11,117 nt of DNA, taken from assembly GCA_945910925.1 (NCBI GenBank), contig CAMDZX010000048.1, positions 1 through 11,117 on the forward strand, given 5' to 3'. Source of the stretch: an uncultured bacterium (GTDB taxonomy: Bacteria; Cyanobacteriota; Vampirovibrionia; Gastranaerophilales; Gastranaerophilaceae). The translations under genes and the position numbers were made by a program. The notes below the pieces were generated by a model. That model was not told where the DNA came from and made no database searches. It saw only the letters and a list, made by a program, of their open reading frames with translations. This document shows positions 1 through 6,152 of the stretch, one piece after another (position 1 is the stretch's first letter; every line of letters starts with the position of its first letter).

Positions 1-2
1 TA

Positions 3-332
3 ACAGTATTGAAGGCTGCGGATATTGTTATCTCAAGAGCAGGTTCTCTGAGTCTTTCGGAAATATTTGCTTCCGATGTCGCCCCTGTTCTTATTCCGTA
101 TCCTCATGCTGCATCCGACCACCAAAGACAGAATGCAAAATTCGTTGAGGAAAAAGGTGCTTGTATTTATTTAGAGGATTCGGAAACTAATCCTAATACA
201 TTAAAGGCAGTTATAAACAATCTTTTAGAGGATGAAGAACTTCAAACGAAATTGAGAGAAAATGCTTCTAAACTCGCACAGTTTGATGCTTTGAAAAATA
301 TAGTTGAACAATTTGTTGAGGTAAACGGATAG
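3..332 (+). CDS. murG: MurG C-terminal part (5' end outside window)
   Basis: This is the last 109 residues of the UDP-GlcNAc:undecaprenyl-pyrophosphoryl-MurNAc-pentapeptide transferase. The enzyme adds GlcNAc to lipid I to form lipid II on the cytoplasmic face of the membrane. The reading frame is open from base 3, so the gene continues upstream and the TTG at base 9 is not its start. Visible family marks are ADIVISRAGSLSLSE, the C-lobe loop that contacts the nucleotide sugar, then a PYPHAASDHQRQNA segment matching the HQ-x-x-NA donor-binding region, and a final helical stretch. The stop codon directly abuts the GTG start of rsgA with no intervening base, which suggests translational coupling. 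Identification rests on motif recall from a partial protein, but the motifs are distinctive. Confidence 0.9.
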   Translation, partial: TVLKAADIVISRAGSLSLSEIFASDVAPVLIPYPHAASDHQRQNAKFVEEKGACIYLEDSETNPNTLKAVINNLLEDEELQTKLRENASKLAQFDALKNIVEQFVEVNG

Positions 333-1340
333 GTGCAAAACGGTCAAATTCTTAAAATTCATTCTGATTTTTATTATGTTGTATCTGACAACGAAAAGTT
401 TGAATTAAAACTGAGAGAAGTTTTGAAAAAACAACAAAAAAAAATCTGTGTCGGAGATTATGTAGAATTTGAAAACGGTTACATTGTTAAGCTTTTGCCT
501 CGCAAAAATTTTATACCACGTCCTTCCGTGTCAAACGTTGACCAAATAGTAATTGTTTCAGCAATAGAAGAACCTCATCTTGATTTTCATCAACTGGACA
601 GATATATTGCGTTTGGAGAATTTTGTAACATTGATATAAAACTTTGTTTCAACAAAAACGACTTGACCAGAAGTGATGAAATTATTGAAAAAGTTTTTTC
701 GATATATGAACCTATGGGTTATGACATAATTTTTACATCAGCGTTGGAAAAACTCGGTATAGAAGATTTTAAAGAAATAATGGAGGGTAAAACTTCGGTT
801 CTTTGCGGCTCGTCAGGTGTCGGGAAATCAAGTCTTTTGAATGCACTTAATCCTGATTTTCAATTGAGAACAAAAACAATAAGCGAAAAAACAGGACGCG
901 GGACTCACACAACCAGACATTGTGAAATTATGAATATTTCCGAGAATACACGTATAATTGATACTCCGGGTTTCAGTAATCTTAAATTTGATTTTCTTCT
1001 TCCGTGGGAAGTTGGGAAATTATTTAGAGAAATGCGTCCGTTTTTGGGACAATGTAAATTCCAGAACTGTGTTCATATTTCCGAATCGGATTGTGCTGTA
1101 AGAGAACATGTTAAAGGCTCTCGTTATGAAAGTTATAAAGAATTTGTCGAGGAGGCAAAAGAATACAAAGAACGTATTAAGTACGAAGGCAAGAAAAAAG
1201 AAACTTTTGAAAAACAAAACAATAACAAATCTGCCGTAAAAATAAGCGCTCAAAAACGTCAGGGTTCGAGACGCACGCTAAAACAAAAAATTAATACGGA
1301 CATTACGTTATACAATGAAAAGGATGAAATAAATGAATAA
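333..1340 (+). CDS. rsgA: RsgA, circularly permuted ribosome biogenesis GTPase
   Basis: This 335-residue GTPase (YjeQ/YloQ family) checks late maturation of the 30S subunit and releases itself on GTP hydrolysis. The G motifs come in the permuted order typical of the family: G4 FNKND at 106-110, a TSA G5-like segment near 135, P-loop GSSGVGKS at 159-166, the GRGTHTTRH switch region, then DTPG at 210-213. An N-terminal OB-fold precedes them. The C-terminal zinc knuckle is complete: C241, C246, H248 and C254 (C-x4-C-x-H-x5-C). After about residue 280 there is a Lys/Arg/Asn-rich tail of around 55 residues, longer than in B. subtilis RsgA as I recall it. The GTG start follows the murG stop directly, with GAGG (318-321) about 11 bases upstream. 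The last 8 bases overlap the next gene. Confidence 0.95.
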   Translation: MQNGQILKIHSDFYYVVSDNEKFELKLREVLKKQQKKICVGDYVEFENGYIVKLLPRKNFIPRPSVSNVDQIVIVSAIEEPHLDFHQLDRYIAFGEFCNIDIKLCFNKNDLTRSDEIIEKVFSIYEPMGYDIIFTSALEKLGIEDFKEIMEGKTSVLCGSSGVGKSSLLNALNPDFQLRTKTISEKTGRGTHTTRHCEIMNISENTRIIDTPGFSNLKFDFLLPWEVGKLFREMRPFLGQCKFQNCVHISESDCAVREHVKGSRYESYKEFVEEAKEYKERIKYEGKKKETFEKQNNNKSAVKISAQKRQGSRRTLKQKINTDITLYNEKDEINE

Positions 1341-2196
1341 TCTAATAGAGAAAGTTAATCAAAAATTAGAAGAATATATGGATATCAGATATCCTGAAAG
1401 TATATTTAATTCAATGAAATACACGGTTACACTTCCGGGTAAGCGTTTACGTCCCGTTATGTGTTTAGAGGCTTGTCGTATTTTTGGCGGGAATATTGAG
1501 GATGCAATGCCAGTCGCCTGTGCAATAGAAATGCTTCACGCACAGAGTCTTATCCATGATGATTTACCTTGTATGGACAATGATGATTTCAGAAGGGGAA
1601 AACTGTCTAATCATAAGGTATTTGGCGAAGCCATTGCAACGCTTGCAGGTGATGCTCTTTTGTCGTACGGCCCTCAGTTGATTATTGAAAAATCCGTTAA
1701 TCTTCCGCCTGAGAGATTGCTGAAAGTTTTGAGAGAATATACAAAAATTGCAGGTGCATACGGTTTAATAGCAGGTCAGGTGGTGGATATAGAAAGTGAA
1801 GGCGATGAATCCGTTAAAAACGCTGAAACATTAGAGTTTATCCATACACATAAAACTGCGGATTTATTCAGATTAGCATTAAAATCCGGCGCAATTATTG
1901 CAGGGGCAACTGATACTGAAATTAAAGAAATGGACGATTTGGCCCAAAAATTCGGTATTGCATTCCAGATTTACGATGATATTTTAGATGAAATTTCGAC
2001 ATTTGAAGATTTGGGTAAAACTATCGGAAAAGACAAAGCAAGCGGAAAATTGACTTATGTATCTCTGTATGGTTTGGAAGATTCCAAGAAAAAGTTAAAT
2101 TCGCTTTTTGCAGAAATTTATGATATAATCGACAAGTATCATTCTGAAATATTGAAAAATATTGTAAAACAAATGGAATTAAAAATAGCAAAATAG
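1333..2196 (+). CDS. ispA: Short-chain polyprenyl diphosphate synthase (FPP/GGPP synthase, IspA/CrtE type)
   Basis: This 287-residue trans-prenyltransferase condenses isopentenyl diphosphate with allylic diphosphates to make C15 or C20 prenyl diphosphates. The first Asp-rich motif is DDLPCMD (76-82), with the two-residue insertion of bacterial FPP and type II GGPP synthases. It is followed by NDDFRRGKLSNH. The second Asp-rich motif is DDILD (215-219). The region around the first motif reads much like cyanobacterial CrtE. The fifth residue before the first motif is Gln, where E. coli IspA has Tyr. A non-aromatic residue there usually permits a longer product, so GGPP is plausible; product length cannot be settled from sequence. 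The ATG lies inside the end of rsgA (8-bp overlap), with AAGG (1319-1322) 10 bases upstream. The function class is certain; the symbol is the generic one. Confidence 0.93.
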   Translation: MNNLIEKVNQKLEEYMDIRYPESIFNSMKYTVTLPGKRLRPVMCLEACRIFGGNIEDAMPVACAIEMLHAQSLIHDDLPCMDNDDFRRGKLSNHKVFGEAIATLAGDALLSYGPQLIIEKSVNLPPERLLKVLREYTKIAGAYGLIAGQVVDIESEGDESVKNAETLEFIHTHKTADLFRLALKSGAIIAGATDTEIKEMDDLAQKFGIAFQIYDDILDEISTFEDLGKTIGKDKASGKLTYVSLYGLEDSKKKLNSLFAEIYDIIDKYHSEILKNIVKQMELKIAK

Positions 2197-2207
2197 AGGA
2201 ATTGTGA

Positions 2208-2678
2208 ATGAATATTGAAAATTGGGTAAATACAGGATATGAAGTTCTATTTATCAGTTTAACGGTACCTGTGATTGCTCAAATTATTAAATTCTTTTTA
2301 CACTTGTTGATGGATAGAAAAGTAGATTTTAGATTGTTTACAACAACAGGAGGAATGCCAAGCGCACATTCGGCTTGTGTGGTTGGGTTATCAACAACCG
2401 TAGGTTTGCTCAGAGGGTTTGATTCCGTTGAGTTTGCAATAGCAATGGGTCAGGCATTGGTTGTAATGTATGATGCAGCAGGACTAAGACGTGCTGCAGG
2501 GCGTCAGGCAGCTTGCTTGAATAAAATTCTTGATGATTTTTATAAACACGAAATACAGGCAATAGGCGGGAAATTAAAAGAACTTCTCGGTCACACTCCT
2601 ATTCAGGTTTTCTGGGGTGCTGTATTAGGGTTTGTTTACGCGTATTATATGCACCAATATTTGTTGAGCAAGATATAA
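2208..2678 (+). CDS. Divergent PAP2 family membrane protein (DUF212, YuiD-like)
   Basis: This 156-residue membrane protein belongs to the divergent PAP2/DUF212 family, known from B. subtilis YuiD, Cyanobacteria and plants. The signature GGMPSAHS spans 48-55 and contains the PSxHS core with H54, equivalent to a catalytic His of PAP2 phosphatases. A YDAAGLRRAAGRQA segment, also typical of the family, follows near 90-103. Hydrophobic stretches near 12-35, 55-70 and 133-148 would span the membrane. True PAP2 enzymes dephosphorylate lipid phosphates or diphosphates; the substrate of this divergent branch is not established. Its position 11 bp after a prenyl diphosphate synthase, with AGAGGA at 2195-2200 as a good ribosome site, makes an isoprenoid phosphate a reasonable guess. 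It is the last gene of the + strand cluster. Confidence 0.9.
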   Translation: MNIENWVNTGYEVLFISLTVPVIAQIIKFFLHLLMDRKVDFRLFTTTGGMPSAHSACVVGLSTTVGLLRGFDSVEFAIAMGQALVVMYDAAGLRRAAGRQAACLNKILDDFYKHEIQAIGGKLKELLGHTPIQVFWGAVLGFVYAYYMHQYLLSKI

Positions 2679-2684
2679 GAATAT

Positions 2685-3083
2685 CTATTTAGTACGCGGT
2701 TTCAGCAAATAAGTTTGAGTGCTAATGTCACTTCCGGGTGATATGTACCAGCCGACATTTGTTCCGTCGCTTCCGTTATAGTACTTGCCGACAAATTTAT
2801 GTTCTTGTATATGTGGACTTTTAGGATTATTGCAATAAAATGTTTTTACAACATTATATCGTTTCAGGTAATCATCTTTTATTGGTGTTGCATGAACGAC
2901 TTCAAAAGTATCTTTAGTTCTACGATTTTTACAAATAAATTTTTGGACAACACCATCTTTATCCAATAGTGTTCTCACACCTTCTTTTCCGAAGAAAGAA
3001 TTACCCTTACGAAGAACAGAACCGTCCGAATGGACATTTCCTATTTGTCTTCCATATTTTATAAAATCCATTATTTTGCTCAT
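2685..3083 (-). CDS. Hypothetical protein, 132 residues, unrecognised
   Basis: I do not recognise a family. The protein is basic, with no signal peptide or membrane segment, so it is probably cytoplasmic. It looks rich in beta-strand, with Gly/Asn/Asp turns such as KYYNGSDGTNVGWYISPGS near 100-118. Two Cys (51 and 84) are far apart, and no catalytic or metal motif is evident. I chose the ATG at 3081-3083 because AAAGGTGG (3089-3096) sits 5 bases upstream. A GTG at 3090-3092 would add three residues but overlaps that ribosome site. The gene lies downstream of glmS in the same direction, but an AU-rich terminator lies between them, so it is probably separately expressed. It converges on the DUF212 gene with 6 bp between stops. 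The good ribosome site argues for a real gene. Confidence 0.75.
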   Translation of the reverse strand: MSKIMDFIKYGRQIGNVHSDGSVLRKGNSFFGKEGVRTLLDKDGVVQKFICKNRRTKDTFEVVHATPIKDDYLKRYNVVKTFYCNNPKSPHIQEHKFVGKYYNGSDGTNVGWYISPGSDISTQTYLLKPRTK

Positions 3084-3088
3084 ACAAA

Positions 3089-3096
3089 CCACCTTT
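3089..3096 (-). promoter_or_regulatory. Ribosome binding site deciding the start at 3083
   Basis: On the minus strand this reads AAAGGTGG and lies 5 bases before the ATG at 3083. It overlaps the alternative GTG at 3092, which therefore cannot be the initiation codon served by it. Confidence 0.7.
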
Positions 3097-3131
3097 CATA
3101 TCTGTATTTCCACACGATATAAAAGTTCTCT

Positions 3132-3166
3132 AAAAAAAATATTTGATAAGTATGTTTACAAATATT
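3132..3166 (-). terminator. AU-rich intrinsic terminator after glmS
   Basis: On the minus strand, starting 5 bases after the glmS stop codon, AATATTTG (3159-3166) pairs perfectly with CAAATATT (3138-3145) across a 13-base loop. The second arm runs into an uninterrupted T tract (eight T in all, 3132-3139). The 8-bp stem has only one G-C pair, so it is weak thermodynamically. Its position right behind glmS and the T tract are what a rho-independent terminator would show. Confidence 0.55.
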
Positions 3167-3171
3167 AATAA

Positions 3172-5016
3172 TTATTCAACAGTAACGGATTTTGCAAGGT
3201 TTCTTGGCTGGTCTACATCTTTACCTAAAAATTCTGCAATATAATATGCTATTAATTGAAGCGGTATTATAGAAATTATCGGTGATAAATACTCATCCGT
3301 TTCAGGTATTCTAATAATACTTTCAAACAACTCATCAAGTTTTTCATCTGTTGAATTGGTTAATGCAATCATCCTTGCATTTCTTGCCTTAGCTTCTTCA
3401 CTATTTGATAAAATCTTATCGTAAACCATACCCTTCATCATTATTGATAATACAGGCATGGATTCATCAAGCATAGCAATCGGGCCATGTTTAAGTTCAC
3501 CCGCAGGATAACCCGTTGCATTAATATAACTGATTTCTTTAAGCTTTAATGCACCTTCCAGAGCCGTTGCATAGTTTATACCACGAGCAACAAACACAAA
3601 ATTCTTAAAGTTTGCATATTTTTTTGCAATCAGTTGAATATCTTTTTTATGGTCAAGAATTTCTTCCGCTTTCTCAGGAAGTCTTATTAAACCGTTCTTT
3701 AATTCGGAAAGTTGTTCTTTTGATATTGAGCCTTTAATCTCTGCAATATACAAAGCTAAAAGATAGAATGATATTAACTGTGCCATATATGATTTTGTTG
3801 CGGCAACAGAAACTTCTATACCTGCATTTACGGGAATCAAACTATCTGCCTCACGTGCCATTGTAGAATCAGGACGGTTTGTAATAATCAAAATATGCGA
3901 ACCTAAATTTTTCGATTGTTTAACAGCAGTAATTGTATCTGCTGTTTCACCTGATTGTGATACTCCGATTACAAGAGTTTTTTCGTTGGTAATTGTTCTT
4001 CTGTAAATAAATTCGCTTGAAGGTTCAACATCAACTGAAATTCCGCAAAAATCTTCCAAAATATACTTACCTACCATAGCTGCATGCAAAGATGTTCCGC
4101 AAGCAACAATTTGAATTCTGTCAAGATTTTTCAATGTATTATAATCAAGTTTAACTTCATCAAGATTTATAGGTTTATCATCTCCCAGAACTTTTCCTGA
4201 AAGAAGGTTTCTGATAATACTCGGCTGCTCATGAATTTCTTTGAGCATAAAGTGTTTATAACCCATTTTGCTAAGTGCAACCGATTCCCAAGGTAAACGC
4301 TCTACTTGAACAGGAAGTTCAACACTAAAGCGATTTATGAGTTTTATCGACTCGGGAGTAAGCGTAACTATCTGATCTTCATCAAGATACAAAGCATCTT
4401 TGGTATAGTCAATGATTGCAGGAACATCTGATGCAACGTAATATTCACCCTTTCCTATACCCACAAGCAAAGGTGCGTTTCTTTTTGTTGCAACTATTGT
4501 ATCAGGTACATCCTGATGAATAACACAGATTGCATAAGCACCTTGAACCAATCTTGATGCCATTCTTACGGCTTCCGTAAGGTTGTTTACTTTTTTGTAT
4601 TCACGTTCTATTAAATGTGCGAAAACTTCTGTATCTGTTTGAGAAACAAACTTGCATCCTTCACTTTCCAGCTCCTGTCTGAGTTCTTTAAAATTTTCTA
4701 TAATACCGTTGTGAACGATAGCAAGTTTCCCGTCTTGAGAAGTATGCGGATGTGCATTAAGAGTATTAGGAGCGCCATGTGTTGCCCATCTGATATGTCC
4801 GATACCCATTGTTGAATTTGAAAGGTGGTCATTTTTTAATGCAACCAAATCTTTAAGGTTTTGAAGTTTACCTGCTTCTTTGTAAACTTCTATCTTATCA
4901 TTCACATCAACGGCAATCCCGCCCGAATCGTAACCACGATACTCAAGTTTTGTTAAACCGTTAAGCAGAATGTCCACAACAGACTTTTTACCTACATACC
5001 CAACAATTCCGCACAT
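3172..5016 (-). CDS. glmS: Glutamine--fructose-6-phosphate aminotransferase (isomerizing)
   Basis: This 614-residue cytosolic enzyme makes glucosamine-6-phosphate from fructose-6-phosphate and glutamine, the first step toward UDP-GlcNAc. The N-terminal Ntn glutaminase domain (1 to about 220) starts with the nucleophile Cys2 after Met removal (MCGIVGYVG). It contains RWATHG (76-81), HNG (102-104) and QTDTE (126-130). Two SIS isomerase domains follow: CGTS at 306-309 and SQSGET at 353-358 in the first, and GELKHGP at 506-512 in the second. The C-terminal tail DQPRNLAKSVTVE carries the sugar-binding Lys (K609). The length matches the family. GGAGAG about 8 bases before the ATG supports the start. 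The 104-bp spacer to the divergent gene at 5121 is too short for a glmS ribozyme and shows none. Confidence 0.98.
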   Translation of the reverse strand: MCGIVGYVGKKSVVDILLNGLTKLEYRGYDSGGIAVDVNDKIEVYKEAGKLQNLKDLVALKNDHLSNSTMGIGHIRWATHGAPNTLNAHPHTSQDGKLAIVHNGIIENFKELRQELESEGCKFVSQTDTEVFAHLIEREYKKVNNLTEAVRMASRLVQGAYAICVIHQDVPDTIVATKRNAPLLVGIGKGEYYVASDVPAIIDYTKDALYLDEDQIVTLTPESIKLINRFSVELPVQVERLPWESVALSKMGYKHFMLKEIHEQPSIIRNLLSGKVLGDDKPINLDEVKLDYNTLKNLDRIQIVACGTSLHAAMVGKYILEDFCGISVDVEPSSEFIYRRTITNEKTLVIGVSQSGETADTITAVKQSKNLGSHILIITNRPDSTMAREADSLIPVNAGIEVSVAATKSYMAQLISFYLLALYIAEIKGSISKEQLSELKNGLIRLPEKAEEILDHKKDIQLIAKKYANFKNFVFVARGINYATALEGALKLKEISYINATGYPAGELKHGPIAMLDESMPVLSIMMKGMVYDKILSNSEEAKARNARMIALTNSTDEKLDELFESIIRIPETDEYLSPIISIIPLQLIAYYIAEFLGKDVDQPRNLAKSVTVE

Positions 5017-5120
5017 ATATAAATCTCTCCATTAAATAACTTATCCTCTATAAATATTATCATAAACAGTATAAAAAAAACGCTCTTTATAAAATTTTTA
5101 CAAAGTGGTATTATAAAATT

Positions 5121-5555
5121 ATGAAAAAGTTACTTATTTTAGTTTTGATTTTTGTTTTAGGACTCAACGTTGCTGCAAAAAATGTTAAACCTGCAGGTCT
5201 TTCGGATGCAGAATTGAATAATATGAATAATACGGTTGACTGCATAACAAAGAAAATGTATGCAGGCGCTTTTTTATCTCCTGAAAACACATCAACGCTA
5301 ATCGGAATAAAGATTAAACTGGATGATAGTATGCTTATATCTCCTGATTCAAGATATGCGGTAATATATTATAAACTCGGGAAAATTTACCAAAAACGCG
5401 GGAAAACAAACGAGGCAATTGAATGTTATCAAGCAATTATAGAAAACTTCTCCGGTACTGCACTTGCCCCAAAAGCTGCGTATGCTCTAAAACAAATGGG
5501 AATAAACGTAGTCTTGCAGCAAAAAATTGATAACAACACTGATGAAGAAGAATAA
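5121..5555 (+). CDS. Small exported TPR-like protein
   Basis: This 144-residue protein begins with a classic signal peptide: MKK, then a hydrophobic core (4-17), then NVAA before Lys20 as a likely signal peptidase I site. There is no lipobox Cys at that position, so it is probably soluble outside the cytoplasmic membrane. Residues about 79-125 (YAVIYYKLGKIYQKRGKTNE and onward) match the small/large residue pattern of a tetratricopeptide repeat, followed by a second partial helix pair. The pattern resembles TPR parts of YbgF/CpoB or outer-membrane assembly proteins, but the protein is too short and generic to assign. The C-terminus is acidic (DEEE). It is divergent from glmS, with a 104-bp shared promoter region. 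The ribosome site is weak (AAGTGG about 12 bases upstream). Function unknown; probably a protein-protein adaptor. Confidence 0.82.
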   Translation: MKKLLILVLIFVLGLNVAAKNVKPAGLSDAELNNMNNTVDCITKKMYAGAFLSPENTSTLIGIKIKLDDSMLISPDSRYAVIYYKLGKIYQKRGKTNEAIECYQAIIENFSGTALAPKAAYALKQMGINVVLQQKIDNNTDEEE

Positions 5556-5565
5556 AAATAAGTTT

Positions 5566-5874
5566 TTATATATAATTTTTGACAGTAGTATTTTTTATAC
5601 AATTGTTTAAAAATTCGATTGTACTTATTTTTTCATTGTATAAAAATTTTACAAAATTCAGATATGACATATCAATAGAGCTGAGAAGAATGTTTATTTC
5701 AAATCCTTCTGAACAAAAAGGTTCGTAATCATATATAACATAGTTGTTGTATTTGCTTTTCCATTCTTTTTTTTCGATTCGACAATTATTTTCTTCTGCA
5801 ATATACTCGAACCAATCAACGATATCTCTGCTTATATTTTTGAATTCTAAATATCTTTCTTGTATTTTTGCCAT
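5566..5874 (-). CDS. Hypothetical protein, 102 residues, unrecognised
   Basis: I do not recognise this protein. It has no signal peptide and no clear membrane segment. Aromatic residues are frequent (W21, W38, many Tyr and Phe), and there are three Cys (31, 54 and 92). The composition alternates an acidic/aromatic N-terminal helix, a Lys/Tyr-rich middle and a hydrophobic C-terminal half. The start is well supported: GGGAGA (5883-5888) lies 8 bases before the ATG. A perfect TATAAT on the minus strand (5915-5920) would place transcription start about 35 bases upstream of the ATG, although no matching -35 box is seen. It converges on the TPR gene with 10 bp between stops. It stands alone, with no partner gene that would suggest a toxin-antitoxin pair. 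Confidence 0.7.
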   Translation of the reverse strand: MAKIQERYLEFKNISRDIVDWFEYIAEENNCRIEKKEWKSKYNNYVIYDYEPFCSEGFEINILLSSIDMSYLNFVKFLYNEKISTIEFLNNCIKNTTVKNYI

Positions 5875-5958
5875 AATAACTATCTCCCACTAATAAAATT
5901 GTAGATGATAACTTATTATAAAAATCCCCACTTAGTCTAATTTATAAGGCAATATTAC

Positions 5959-6063
5959 ATGGAGTATATGATTAATCCGCTTTATGCCCCCCAAAGACAT
6001 GTAAAGAAATGTAACAAATATAATTCAAAAAAGGCAATTTTTTTCTATCAAAATACTTTATAA
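5959..6063 (+). CDS. Candidate small ORF, 34 codons
   Basis: An ATG-started frame of 34 codons lies in the gap between the 102-residue gene and the atp operon. AAGG (5946-5949) is 9 bases upstream of the ATG. The product would start MEYMINPLYAPQRHVKKCNK and end at a TAA. It is basic, with one Cys and no clear membrane segment. The in-frame ATG at 5968 has GGAG only 3 bases upstream, so it is a poorer start. The only support besides the ribosome-like site is a strong intrinsic terminator on the same strand at 6098-6129, which requires some + strand transcript. It could equally be chance, a decayed gene, or part of a noncoding RNA. Confidence 0.25.
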   Translation: MEYMINPLYAPQRHVKKCNKYNSKKAIFFYQNTL

Positions 6064-6097
6064 AAGTATAAAGCTCTCTCTTCTTATTTAAACGGAC

Positions 6098-6129
6098 AGA
6101 CCTTGATAACTAAACAAGGTCTTTTTTTT
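6098..6129 (+). terminator. Strong intrinsic terminator on + strand
   Basis: AGACCTTG (6098-6105) and CAAGGTCT (6115-6122) form a perfect 8-bp stem with a 9-base loop, followed directly by seven further T (6123-6129). This is a textbook rho-independent terminator reading rightward. On the minus strand the hairpin is preceded by the A tract and followed by GTCCGTTT, so it is not a good terminator for the atp operon. No established + strand gene ends just before it. Confidence 0.8.
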
Positions 6130-6152
6130 ATGCTTTAAATTCTTTTATCTTA

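Noticed and set aside
9..11. TTG at base 9 as the start of a 107-residue protein
   Set aside because: It is inside the MurG C-terminal domain; the frame is open from base 3 and the gene continues upstream.
1020..1253. Antisense frame within rsgA, and similar opposite-strand frames within glmS (4615-4815), atpG (6538-6840), atpH/atpF (9021-9290, 9434-9730), atpE (10315-10518) and atpB (10649-10855)
   Set aside because: All lie opposite well-identified conserved genes and encode no recognisable motifs.
2671..2686. AGATAT-AAGA-ATATCT inverted repeat spanning the two convergent stop codons
   Set aside because: A 6-bp stem with a single G-C pair and no T tract is too weak to call a terminator in this AT-rich sequence.
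3084..3092. GTG at 3092 as start of the 132-residue orphan gene
   Set aside because: It overlaps the AAAGGTGG ribosome site, which is ideally placed for the ATG at 3083.
5017..5120. glmS ribozyme or other riboswitch upstream of glmS
   Set aside because: The divergent spacer is only 104 bp and AT-rich, too short for the glmS ribozyme, with no recognisable conserved core.
5552..5569. ATAAAAA/TTTTTAT hairpin between convergent genes as a bidirectional terminator
   Set aside because: The stem is entirely A-T; such repeats are expected by chance here, although some termination activity cannot be excluded.
5968..6063. Start of the small ORF at the internal ATG 5968
   Set aside because: GGAG is only 3 bases upstream, too close; the ATG at 5959 has a better-spaced AAGG.
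6098..6129. Terminator of the atp operon on the minus strand
   Set aside because: In that direction the hairpin is preceded by the A tract and followed by GTCCGTTT rather than a T run; its polarity is rightward.
5566..6130. Toxin-antitoxin or defence module made of the 102-residue protein and the small ORF
   Set aside because: They are on opposite strands, share no operon and show no toxin, antitoxin or defence motif.
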